From: Eopsaltria australis
Taxonomy: Eukaryota; Chordata; Aves; Passeriformes; Petroicidae
DNA length: 64,000 nt
Direction of reading: 5' to 3'
Assembly (NCBI GenBank): GCA_034509425.1
Contig: JAVTVJ010000662.1
Location: forward strand, 505,501 to 569,500
Made by a program: the position numbers and the translations under genes
Shown here: positions 22,801-33,489 of the stretch, piece after piece
How positions within the stretch are numbered: position 1 is the stretch's first letter
Layout: each line of letters opens with the position of its first letter
Notes under the pieces: generated by a model
The model's input: only the letters and a program-made list of their open reading frames with translations
What the model was told of the DNA's origin: nothing
Databases searched by the model: none

Positions 22801-25800
22801 AGCTAATGCATATCCTTTCAGGGACACACATACCAGGTTAAATTCGTGATACTAGGTCAGCTTGCAGCAATTTCCTGTCTCACATCCCCCCCCAATACAA
22901 ATACAAAAAGCAAATGTTCAAACTGAGATGAGATCCACAGAGAGGTTTGCCACTGTTCAGTGTTAAAGGCCACAAGAACTGTGCCTGCAAGAGAGACGAG
23001 ATCTCCACTCTGTTCTCCTTCGGCACTAATGACATGATCAGGGCCAATGTCCCTTTCCCCACCACACAAGGAAGGCTGGGCTCCTAACTGTGCACTGGCA
23101 CAGCTTCAGTAGGGACAGAGAGAGTGGCTACATGCCGATGACCAGCCAGCTCCAGCCCCTCTGGCCAGGAGAAGTGGGACAATCTGAACCACCTTGAAGC
23201 AAGGGCAGAAACACACCTTCACAGCCAAGTCCTCTAATGATTTGTTTACCACACAGGTGGGGAGCAGAACAGCATCTTAATACTCCAGTAATACTTTTTT
23301 ATTCTTTTCCTTTGCAAAACAAAAATGCAGTCATTTTTTTCAGGAAAGGGTTACAGTTCTGGCTTCCCTTTCAAGCCAGTAAAGTGTGAGATCATGGGGA
23401 AAAGGTTTCTACCCCTCAACATCCTTGTCATGGACCATTTACTCCTCAAGGAGATGCAGAGGCTGAAATACACCTATGCAATTTCCTCCAGCATTTTAAC
23501 ATCTTCGTTCTCTGAGGCAAGGAAGTGACATACATACCTACTTTTTAAAAATTTACTTTAAGAAGAATACAAACACATTCTATTTTTGCAGAAATATTAT
23601 GGACTATACACATATGTTGCCTGTGGTTCTCTCATACTTGAATGTACCTGGTGATCAGATCAAGAAATTAATTTGTAGCCAAATGCCTCGCATGCAAGAA
23701 CTGTTTGCTTTTTAGAAGCTTCCATCCTGCTTGCAACCAGTCTCCTTCAGCTGTGTTTGGTTACTCAGCTACAATATCTCTGCTCCTTCCAACAGCTGTT
23801 CTCTTTCTCTCCATTCTGGCAATTCATCTTCCATGACCCATTCCACCACAGATTTTAAAGGGCTGTACCAATGGCTCTTATCTTTGTTCCCTTTCCTGTG
23901 GAAAAGGAACAAAAATTTCTGGAAACTTTATGCCTCCAAACGGCAGCAAAGGAAGCTGGTTTTATCCAGTGTGCAATTCTTCTTTTGCTCTGCCCATGGG
24001 GAACCACAGGATTCAGCAAGTCACCTACTTGCAGACAGATGGGCCAGCTCTTCCACCCCAGTTCCCTCAGTATACAGAAAGGGGATGTAAAAATAGCTAC
24101 AAAGATATAAAAACAGCTTATAAATCTCTAAGAGTTTCGTAACAATCTTTAGGTTGCCCACAGAAAAATTCCCCAGTGTTGCACAAATACTAGTGATCAA
24201 TTTAAAATCTTTACTTAAATGTATTCAACAGCTTAATAATTTCAAGATTACAATAAAGAGAGGGAGCATATGTGCTGCTCTTTTTACTTTCATTACATAG
24301 TTTTAATCTCTGTTCTAATGTATGTTCAGAAAACAAAGGGCTTAGCTAAAGCATATATTTTCTAGAGAATTATTTTTAGCTTGCTTAACATTGAAGGAAT
24401 TCACTACAAGCTCTCCACAGCATGGAACAATGTTCCCACCAGTCTCTCTGTTACAAATTAATGAAAAGCTGACTGCTCATTCTCTGCCTAAAGGCATCTA
24501 CCACGCATCATAAATTTCAGTCATGGGCACTAAGGAGCAGATCAGGGTACAGTCTTACCCAAACAGTCCAAAGGAAGCTCTGCACTTCATATTTATTGCA
24601 GCAAGATGACACCTTCAGCCTTCTACACAATTAGTTCTCATGCACTCTCCTTGTTCTCTCATTACCAGATTTCTCCAAAAGCATCATATGTTCAGAAAAA
24701 AAACTGACAGGCTTTCTTATACTCTTTAAAGCACAGTATGCAGGACAAGCTATGTATTTTTAACAGCCAGCTCCACTGCTGAAATGTCACATTGAGTTTG
24801 AAGGAAAGAGCAAGCATCAAGTATTTGCAAACTTGCATCAAAAAGACTCAGCAGTGATCTCTCCATTAAAGGCCCTGCTCTAAACAAAACCTATGAAGTA
24901 TTTTAGCTGTGTACTTTGGAACAATGCCTAGAAACAAGGCTACAAAGATCCCCTCCACCCAAACCACTGCTCTTTGACTGGTATTTATCAACAGCAAAGC
25001 AAGTATAAAAGTATAACATGAAATCACTTGGCTACACAGAAGAAACCCCAGCCTCAAAGCAACAAAAAAAATGTTATATATGATAAATAAATTTTTACAA
25101 GCACTAAATACAGCTTTAATTCAACTGCTCCTGCTTATGTGTGAATAACTTAAAGCTATTACTGGCTACTAGAGAATGACTTTGAAACACAAAGAAAATT
25201 TAAATACTATACTAAATTCAAGGCTTATTAGCCTTCTCAGTCAGAATTCTCTGTTTCCAAAGAAAAGGAACATTTTACAATTTAAAACAGAGAAGAGCAA
25301 ATGGATTGTAATATTCTAACTTAAACAGAGTGTGAATTATAATAGTGCAAGCTATTTACTAAAAAAACATTTAGCTCATCATTTATGATCACTGGGCTAA
25401 AAAGCATTAGCATACTTGCCAAAACTCGTCATTTGCTTTTGAATTCTTTAACTCAAAACATAAAACATTTTTCCTTGATTTTGAGTTTAGTTTTTCACAA
25501 CAGGCCACATATTTGTCCCACCTTTAGCCTGCCAGACTGGCCTATCCTGCTCTCTGGCAGTCTTTCCCCGAAGTTCTTCAAGGTACATAGCTCCAGGTTT
25601 ACACATTACAGACCATCACAGGGTCAGCACAAACTTGGAACTTCTAGCCTGGAGTTACAAACTGCACCCAATACACAGTATCCATGCAACCTAGCACGGA
25701 CAGATGAGTCATCCATCCCATCCTTCTCACCACGAAGGCTCCTAATGCAATATATGAAGAAATCACATGAAACAAAGAGAGCTATTTCATCAAATTTTAG

Positions 25801-26229
25801 AGGAGTGAAGTCTGAATAATTTCAGTTAAAATTTATAGTGTTTGTCTGCTAATGGAAAACTTGCATCTCAGATAAACCCTTATATGGTAAAGATTTCCTC
25901 AGCTATGGAAAACTAATTAAAGCAAGCAGATCCATGAGCTCTGCTACTAATGAAGCTTACTGTTGTCAGATGTGTGCTTCACAGTTTATCAAGCTTTGAG
26001 AAGTCTGCCTTTCTGTTGATGGCTGAAATCAATCAACTGAACAAAAAAATTACACAGAGAAAGCAGCACCTACAGATCCCAGCCCAGAAACCCAGGACAA
26101 TGCCTTGCACCAGGACTGCACAAATTACACTGGCAGGAAGGTCTCTGTGTTATGCATGCTTCTTACCCCCTAACACCACAGAATTATGCAGTTTCCTCCT
26201 AAGCCAGAAGTGAAAAACCAAAGACGACT
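19846..26229. other. Unassigned AT-rich DNA
   Basis: No gene recognised. A perfect tandem duplication of a 16-base unit occurs at 22264-22295, and a C8 run near 22886. Between 23731 and 24142 all three + strand frames are open for 70 to 119 codons at once, which points to low stop-codon density rather than to a gene. A 144-codon frame at 25385-25819 has no domain. Confidence 0.5.
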
Positions 26230-26510
26230 CAGACACTTTGCCACCACGTCCCAACAGCCTCTCTGCTGAGCCTCCTCCCAGCACGCACCACCTCATGCTC
26301 AACATGCTCACCTCCAGCAATGCTGCAATGTCCAGCCCTTCCCAGTGTTCCCTGTCCTGTAACCCTCTGCACTGCACAGTGCCAGTGCACGAACCAAAGC
26401 TGCCACAGCAAACACCCACGGTGCCCTTTCCACCACCGTATGCCACACACACTCACTCCTTCATGCTGGGCCGTAGAGGTGCAGCGTTGCTGAATAGGGA
26501 GTAACAGGGC
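26230..26510. other. C-rich (+ strand) GC block beside the LTR, unclassified
   Basis: This block is notably C-rich on the + strand and open in several frames on both strands. On the minus strand a donor-like GAG|GTGAGC and upstream AG sites bracket an open stretch containing DREHWEGLDIAALLE. I recognise no family. It may be an older repeat, a non-coding exon, or a local GC-rich segment. It ends within a few bases of the LTR's target-site duplication but is not part of the LTR. Confidence 0.3.
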
Positions 26511-26758
26511 ATTTGATAAATGTCTTAGGTTACAATGGTATGTATTCTATCACCATCCTCATGGGATGTTGGGGCCGGGTGCGGCAGTGTTCCTGGCTCG
26601 TCCCTGATGGGGACGGCCGTCAGAGCCAGGTGGGGCACTTTCCTTTGCTCATCCCTAATGGCTGCAGTTAATGGGCCATTGAGTCCCACTGATAAACTCC
26701 ATCATCCCATTGTGAGATGCCCCGCCCAGGGGGAGGAACCAGTGTATCCCTATCTGCA

Positions 26759-26764
26759 TATAAA
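26759..26764 (+). promoter_or_regulatory. LTR TATA box
   Basis: TATAAA lies within the LTR, 32 bases downstream of a CCCCGCCC GC box. In an LTR this marks the U3 promoter, with transcription expected to start about 25-30 bases further on. Whether it is still active in the host is unknown. Confidence 0.6.
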
Positions 26765-27010
26765 CTGGGATTTGAAACACCACAAATCAGCCTTTCCACT
26801 GGATTCCCAGAGGAAGGCCAGGCCCTTCTACACCACCACTGGACCTTCAGAAGAGAACTGCACCTTTCACAGGATCACTGCTTCAACAGAACCACATTTA
26901 TCACTCCCAGAGGACTGCAGCCACCTTCTAAGTGGACTACTACCAACAGTCTGACCGACAGGGTGTCAGGTTGTATTCTGTCAGTGTTTTTTGTACTACT
27001 GCATTTTTCT

Positions 27011-27016
27011 ATTAAA
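27011..27016 (+). terminator. LTR polyadenylation signal
   Basis: ATTAAA lies about 50 bases before the LTR end, followed by a T/G-rich stretch. That position suits the R/U5 boundary of an LTR. It could also end read-through host transcripts on the + strand. Confidence 0.5.
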
Positions 27017-30000
27017 TTGTAGTTCTGACTTTGAGTCTCTCACTGATTTGCTTTCAAACTACCACAATAAACCACAGGCATGCCCGTGTGCTGGACAATA
27101 GGCAAAGCAAGAGGCAGAACTGGACAGCCAGGACACCTGCAGAGAATTCTTTTACTGACCGGTTACAGATCAGATCCAGTTCATGATCAGGTAAATGGAT
27201 GATTTGCTTTGGAATGAAAAGCAAGTGTTTGGGGTTTCTTTAATTCTAGAGTAATTTTGTTCCTATTTAAATGAAATTTATCTGGCTGAATTTGTTTCTT
27301 AGCCTCGCCAGCTGTTTGTCAACATGCTTTTCAAACAAAGTAAGATGCTATAATAAGATTGCCTTCATTATTCTCAAATTTTTACATAAAAACAAAAGGA
27401 GAAACCATAAAAATACAGCTTTTACAAGTGCTTTTGGCACCAAAAAATGCCTGTGGAATTAAATTTCATCAAATAACAGCAGCCACTGTTTGTGACTATG
27501 TAAGCACACAAAAGGGAGGAACTTCAATATTATACTACTTGTAGAAATTATCATCATTGTCAGATCTACAATCTCATTCCTCCTTAATTGATATATGTCA
27601 TCTAACTCATAATTCATAGAATCTTAGTTAATTAAAGAAGTCTTCACTCAGTTTTACTGAAAATAAAGTAAAAAATTTCCATGCTTTGGCCACCAACCGG
27701 ATAATTGTGCTTTCACAGTGTTGTGAGATTGACTCTTTCATCAAAAGACTCTCAGACCTTCTAAGCCCAAAGTGACTAGAAGTCTTTAGCAAAGAAAAAT
27801 CACTAAGGAGAAGTGTACAAGAGGTTGACAGAATGATTGATCCATGGAAAAGTCAACAAGGATCCATTTCTCACAGCAAAATTGAGTGGGCAGGTTACTA
27901 TAATGATAGATCTGTAAAAGAGTAGGAAATGCTTTTTTTCTTCACACTGTTCACCTGAATTATGGAATTATTGCAGCAAGACACTGGAGACACATAATGC
28001 ACAAATGGACTCAAAAAAACCCCTGAATTCTTGAATGACAGACCCACTGCTGGTTGTTGAAAACACAAATGTTTGTGTTCAACCTTTAGAGCTAAGGAAG
28101 CTCCTACACCACTAATTAAGGGACCTAATCATGGGAAAGAATTACTACATATACTTCATGTATTTCTTACATTTTTCTCCCTAAGCATGTTTACTAGCTG
28201 CCTTTGGAAAGACTATGAAACTAAATGGACACTTGGCCTGACTGGAACATGCCTAGTTGTCTGTTCTCATGAAATACAGGAAAATATGCCAAATACCAGA
28301 TGAAGGCAGACAAACCAACAGGCACAGAATGTATGCAGACATTAGATTTTTAATTCTGTCCCAGTTTACAAACAACATTAATCACTATTTCTGAACAGTA
28401 TGATATAATGTAAGACACAACAGATTTAGACAGCGTTATGTATAATTACTGTGAGAAACAAAAATTGCAAATAAGAAAAATTATTCTTCTTGTCTCATAT
28501 GTGTGATTTTATTTGCTACTGGGAAACAAGCCATGATCCATAGCCAGCTCTCAAAGAGGAAAACAAATTAGGTACAACCATTTTTAAAAGCCAAGGCTGT
28601 ATTCTACAAAGAGGTTAAACTTTGATCCACTTTTAGAAAGCTTTTTTAATTCAGTGGAAATTTAGCCTAGACAGGTAGACCTCAGGTGTACCTGAGGAAC
28701 GTCCCAGCACAGTACCCAAATCCCACTATAAGGAGAAAAAAATCATTTAGGCCAACTTCTGTTCCATTTGTGTATTAAATGTCCTTTTTAATCTTGGTTA
28801 ACTACTGAACTTCCATGAGGACCAATAGTCCCTTCAGATTTATCTGAACACTGGTAAACTGGCCAAATAAGTCCAGTTACATGACAATGGGGTGGATTTG
28901 GGGGGTGTTTTAGGGGTTTATTTAGCGGTAGGGTTATTTCTTGCCTGAGAAGTAACGCAAGAAGAATTAAGTACAGAGGAATTTTTCAAAACATTTTCTA
29001 AAAGTGAGGTTGATAATAAATCTGACATCTTTTCTATGAGGAAGACAACATGCTGATCTAGATTTAATTTTGTCATCACTTGTATATAATGAAATAGGAT
29101 CTTGTTCTTTTGGACAGAGTTTGCTGCCCAGATTCTACTCACTGCTATGATCAATAGCCATCAGAAATGACAATAACACTTCAGCCTGGAAAACTAACAT
29201 TACTCAGATGCCTACTCCCACTGAGACTCCCTATCTCCAGTTATGTGACATGTGAGAACTTGTTCCTTTTAATAAACATAAGGAAATGAGTTATTGAGAA
29301 TATGTAAAGGGATAAATCACACAGTAGACACCAGGTATTAGGCAGGTGCCACAGAAAATGGCATATCTAAGACAGTTCTTACTCTTGTATTATTCACCCA
29401 AAAATCATACTGCTATATTTTTTTCTTCCCTCATAATGGATGACAGTATGTCCTATAAAGATTTTCACATTTTTTGAGAGGTCTTCCACAGCTCTCATTT
29501 TTTTCCTGTGAGACTAAACAGTCACTCCCTTCAAAATCTTCTTGCAGGTCATAATATTAAAGCACTTTATTACAGCTGCTGGGTGCAGTACTCTACCTGA
29601 GACCTCATCAGTGCAAAACAGAAAATAACAGCTATGTCCCCTAACCTGCAGCATTCCTTATTTACTTATCTCAGATGTATAAACAGGTGTATTTGTCCTT
29701 CAGCTATAAACTCCAGGTTTCCACTGGCTAGACTACTTCAAGTTTTTATTCATTTCCCAGTAAGTATGCAAAACACAGCAAGTTGTGTTCACCTGTCAGA
29801 ATTTCAACTTTGCACTGTCTTTCCAAATTGTCAAAGCATCCGTTTCTCAACAATTCTTTTTCCCATGTGAAATCCATTTAAATTTTCCAGTTGAGGGGCA
29901 GGACCCTGTATAGTGAATTTGGGCCATCTGATAACAGGTTTGCTTTTGTTACTTACATGTCATCACTCCTTATATGCAACAAGTGGATTCACAGGGTCTG

Positions 30001-30549
30001 CGGACTATAGCTTGATAGCCATTTTCCATTTTCTCTGTGTTCTAGTAGCCAAGTACCCAATAAAAATACAGAACAAAAACAGAAGATATACTGGACCCAT
30101 CTGAAGTACCTTCTCAGCCATCAGTAAACTATTAATGACTTAGACACCTTCTCTCAAGTACTTGCATGCTCATTTTACAATGATTTCATGTGAAGTTCCC
30201 CATCATTTTCTATGAGTGATGTGTGAGATAGTCAGGACTATCACACATTGTCACTGCACAAAAAAAATAATGAAGTCAAGATACCTCATCTGTCTACCAC
30301 TCATATCTGCTAGGCTAGTTATACTACCAAGGAAGGAAATTAAAATTGCCTGACACAGTTGGGTCTTGATAAGTCTATACTGGTTGCTTATCAATTTTAT
30401 TATTCCAGAGGTGCTTAGAAAGCAACTGTTAAATAACTTGCTAAAAAAATGTGCAGGAATTAGGGTTTCATTGACCAACTTGTAATTCCTTTTTTCTTTC
30501 AGGTTTTATTGACTGGTTTACAATTCCCTTCATATTCCCCAGCACCTTT

Positions 30550-30610
30550 ATAATATATATATATATTTTTTTTAATATATATTTAAAAGAAAAAGAAAAA
30601 AAAAAAGAAG
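30550..30610. repeat. TA dinucleotide repeat with T-run and purine-rich tail
   Basis: An AT repeat (about 30552-30566) runs into a T-run, a second short TA stretch, and then an A-rich purine segment with scattered G. Such sequence is prone to slippage and cruciform formation. Confidence 0.85.
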
Positions 30611-30883
30611 TAGGGAGCATAGATTTACATTTGCCCTTACCCAGTCTTCTGAAGACTCTCCTGTTCTTTCAAAGATTCTCTGAATATTTGGGCTGGTACC
30701 TGTCAAAGAGGTAAATTAAAATGTTGAGTTTTCAGTTCAGCAATCTTCCAGTTCTTACCTGAGCACAGTAAGCTACTAAAATCAGTGAAAGAAAAACATA
30801 AGTTGATCACACAAGATCTTAAACAGGAGGGAAAAATGATGAGAAATGGACTTCAGCAAGAGTGACTCCTGATCATATAGATT

Positions 30884-30943
30884 AAAAAAACAACAACAAC
30901 AAAACCCACCAACAAACAAACAAACAAACCCCAACAACAAACC
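30884..30943 (+). repeat. A/C-rich (CAA)n/(CAAA)n tract
   Basis: A run of A bases is followed by CAA repeats, a short ACCC interruption, CAAA repeats and more CAA. There is almost no G or T on the + strand. It resembles similar tracts elsewhere in the window. Confidence 0.85.
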
Positions 30944-32225
30944 ACTAGTTTGAAGCACTGATAGCCCCTCAGGCAGTAAATGTTTGCGGTTGATTGTTTA
31001 GGGTTTTTTTCGTTCAATTAAGATAGTAAAAAAGTAGTCTAAGCCACTAACCTTTTGCTTAACTTCAAAAGCCTGTTGATGGGCAATAAAACAGGGTGGT
31101 TCAACAGAAGTTTAATGAAACCTCTGTGAAAAACTTACTAAATCCCTTTGGGCAGGTTTGGCAAGTAGAGATCTACTCAGGTATTGCCTTCAGTTACACT
31201 GCTGGGAAAGTGCAGGAAGCTGGTGTCTCCACTGCTCTAGTCCAAGGCACTCCTTACTGCTATAGTAGGAGGGAATTGTGCTAATGGAAATCCCCTGTTG
31301 GCTTTCAATTGCAGTCAGCACTGTCACTTCCCTGTCAAGTTTTCCCAAAATATGAGTGCAGCCTGCCAAGACACAGGGAATGCAGCAGGAAGCACAAGAA
31401 GGCAATCTTTCTTTCTGTACCTGCCTTGAAGTAAATGCAAATGCCAGGTAATCTAGCAGGTAGGCTACACACTGTATTCAGCACAAAAAGACAGGACTCC
31501 ACAAATATGTGTTGTTACACACGGATCAGTTAAAGAAACCATCCTATCATATTTAAATAATGTAGTTCCAAAAGGTCACACTAACCTAGGCGTATCAGAA
31601 AGGTGTTCTCTCAGTCTTCCCCTCTTTTTTAATAGAAGAAAAATTAAAGAGAAGTAAGTTTTTTAAAGAAAAATAAAACCAAGAGCAAGAGTCCCTAGTT
31701 AACTCAACACATATAATTTCCAGCATTTATACCCCCTGGCTCTGTTCTCCGGCACTGTTTACTGACACTACAGATGCTGAGTTAACACACATATTGTAGC
31801 TTCAAATATCTTTGAAGCCCAGAATTTATAATAGTAGAGTCCCTCATTTTATGAGTACCCCATTCACCAGTAAAATATCTATATTTATTCTTTTAGCTTG
31901 ATAAGCTTTGGGCCTATGGTACTACTTGTGCAGAGTTACTGCACAATTTCAGTTTGCTGTATCCAATGCATACATGGGACATGAGAAGGTACAAGCCTCA
32001 CACCTTCTGTGTGCTGCCAATATAGTGATGTACCTCCTCAGACAGCATACCACTAGAGCAGTTAAGAGTTATCCAAAACACACAACTGAAAAGAATACTA
32101 ACATGCTAGAGAAAAACACAATAACATACATGGATGAAGGAGGACTAGATCAGCTAATTTCTCAACCCTTATTTCTGACAAATGTCCACAGTGTCCACGT
32201 TTCATTAATTAAATTCATAATTAGA

Positions 32226-32241
32226 TTTTTTTTTTTTTTTT
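32226..32241 (+). repeat. Poly(T) run of 16
   Basis: Sixteen consecutive T bases without an associated SINE or LINE body on the minus strand, so it is best read as a plain homopolymer rather than a retroposon tail. Confidence 0.8.
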
Positions 32242-33449
32242 GGTCAATGGTAGCTATTTATACCTTACCATCCAACAAGGACTTGAAAATCAGCTATGTC
32301 TTAACATGACACCTGATTCATCCAGAAACACAGCTGACAGGGATTCTCAATTCACACTGGCAAACATCAATTTAGGTAAGCAGAAATCTTTCCATTGGGA
32401 TGTGAATCCAAATTCTACTGAATAAGATCGAAGTTACAGTATACATATTGTACTTTAATTACACTGCACTGAATTGAACTAATTGTTTTGACTTTCTGAA
32501 GTTATGTATTAGCAGAAATAAATCACTTTTCACAGAATGTGGCAGTTGAAGAAATTGGATTGCACAGTCTCCTACTAGTTTAAGAAAAAGAAGGAGGTAC
32601 TGACTGGCTGACTCTGAGTGACCCTTTGTTCAGGAGCACCACACCTCCACTGACAGACTGCTGTGTTTCCAAGGAAGAGATACACATCAATCACACTGTC
32701 TCATCCTGGCCCATCCAGTTCCTTCAACTGCTCTGTAAGGAACTAGAGGTAACAGAGAGGGGAGCTGTAATACACCTGCCTGGAGCACAGCATGAGGAAA
32801 GGCAAGCCAAATATTTAACTAAATTGTTGTCTTTCTACTGTTTTAAAAATAGGCACTTTCTATTCACATGACAACAAAACATTCCGGAAAAGAAAAACTA
32901 TGTTGATACACAGCCCATTCCATGTTTTTCCCTTCTATAATATATAGTTCTTCATTTTGTATTTCTTTGTACAGGATTTAAATAAGCCCTTTGTTTTTAC
33001 AGATCCTTCAGTCTAGAAGGATGGTTTACAGCTCCCAGTTTAAACAATTACTGTAGTGCATTCTTGGCTATGGGATTGTCTTAGCAGATCTTAACAATTC
33101 ACAAACTTGCAGAGCAAACATCACAGAAGCAAAAATGACAGTCTTTGCATTAAACAACAGCAAACTGAAGAGCAAACATCAGCATCTAAATTTACATCAC
33201 AACAGTGACCCAAATTAGTTCAGTTGTATTTTCCCAACAGATATCTCAAAAGCAGCGGTAATTCCATCTCCTTTCTTTAATTCTAGGATCATTTATTTCA
33301 AGACAAAAACACATTTACCTGAGCTGAATAGAGATGGGACAAACCATTTTGTCAGACAAACCATTTTCAGAACCATAAGATATATTTATTGCCCAATTAA
33401 CATATATTTATGCTACATATTAAGACAAACTCATGTAATTGGAAAACTA

Positions 33450-33489
33450 ATTAACATGGTTCTAATGACATGTTAATAAATGTCATTAG
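33450..33489. repeat. Overlapping short inverted repeats
   Basis: Two perfect inverted repeats share bases: ATTAACATG (33450-33458) pairs with CATGTTAAT (33469-33477), and CTAATGACAT (33462-33471) pairs with ATGTCATTAG (33480-33489). The two hairpins cannot form together. The sequence is AT-rich and may be chance. Confidence 0.6.

Larger units (their letters stand above)
26521..27066 (+). mobile_element. Solo LTR of an endogenous retrovirus, 5-bp TSD
   Basis: The 546-base element begins TGTCTTAG and ends CTACCACA, an imperfect terminal inverted repeat with the TG...CA ends of an LTR. It is flanked by a perfect 5-base duplication, ATAAA at 26516-26520 and ATAAA at 27067-27071. Inside, in order, are a GC box (CCCCGCCC, 26720-26727), a TATA box (TATAAA, 26759-26764) and a polyadenylation signal (ATTAAA, 27011-27016), which fits a U3-R-U5 layout on the + strand. 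No primer-binding site or internal retroviral sequence follows, so this is a solo LTR left by LTR-LTR recombination. A 5-base duplication is common for ERVL (class III) elements but is not proof of class. No viral protein is encoded. Confidence 0.88.

Noticed and set aside
23731..24142. Overlapping open frames in all three + strand frames
   Set aside because: Simultaneous openness in three frames shows a local lack of stop codons due to composition, not selection on one frame.
25385..25819. 144-codon + strand open frame
   Set aside because: It has no recognisable motif, is Ser/Leu/His-rich as expected from chance, and has no consistent splice context.
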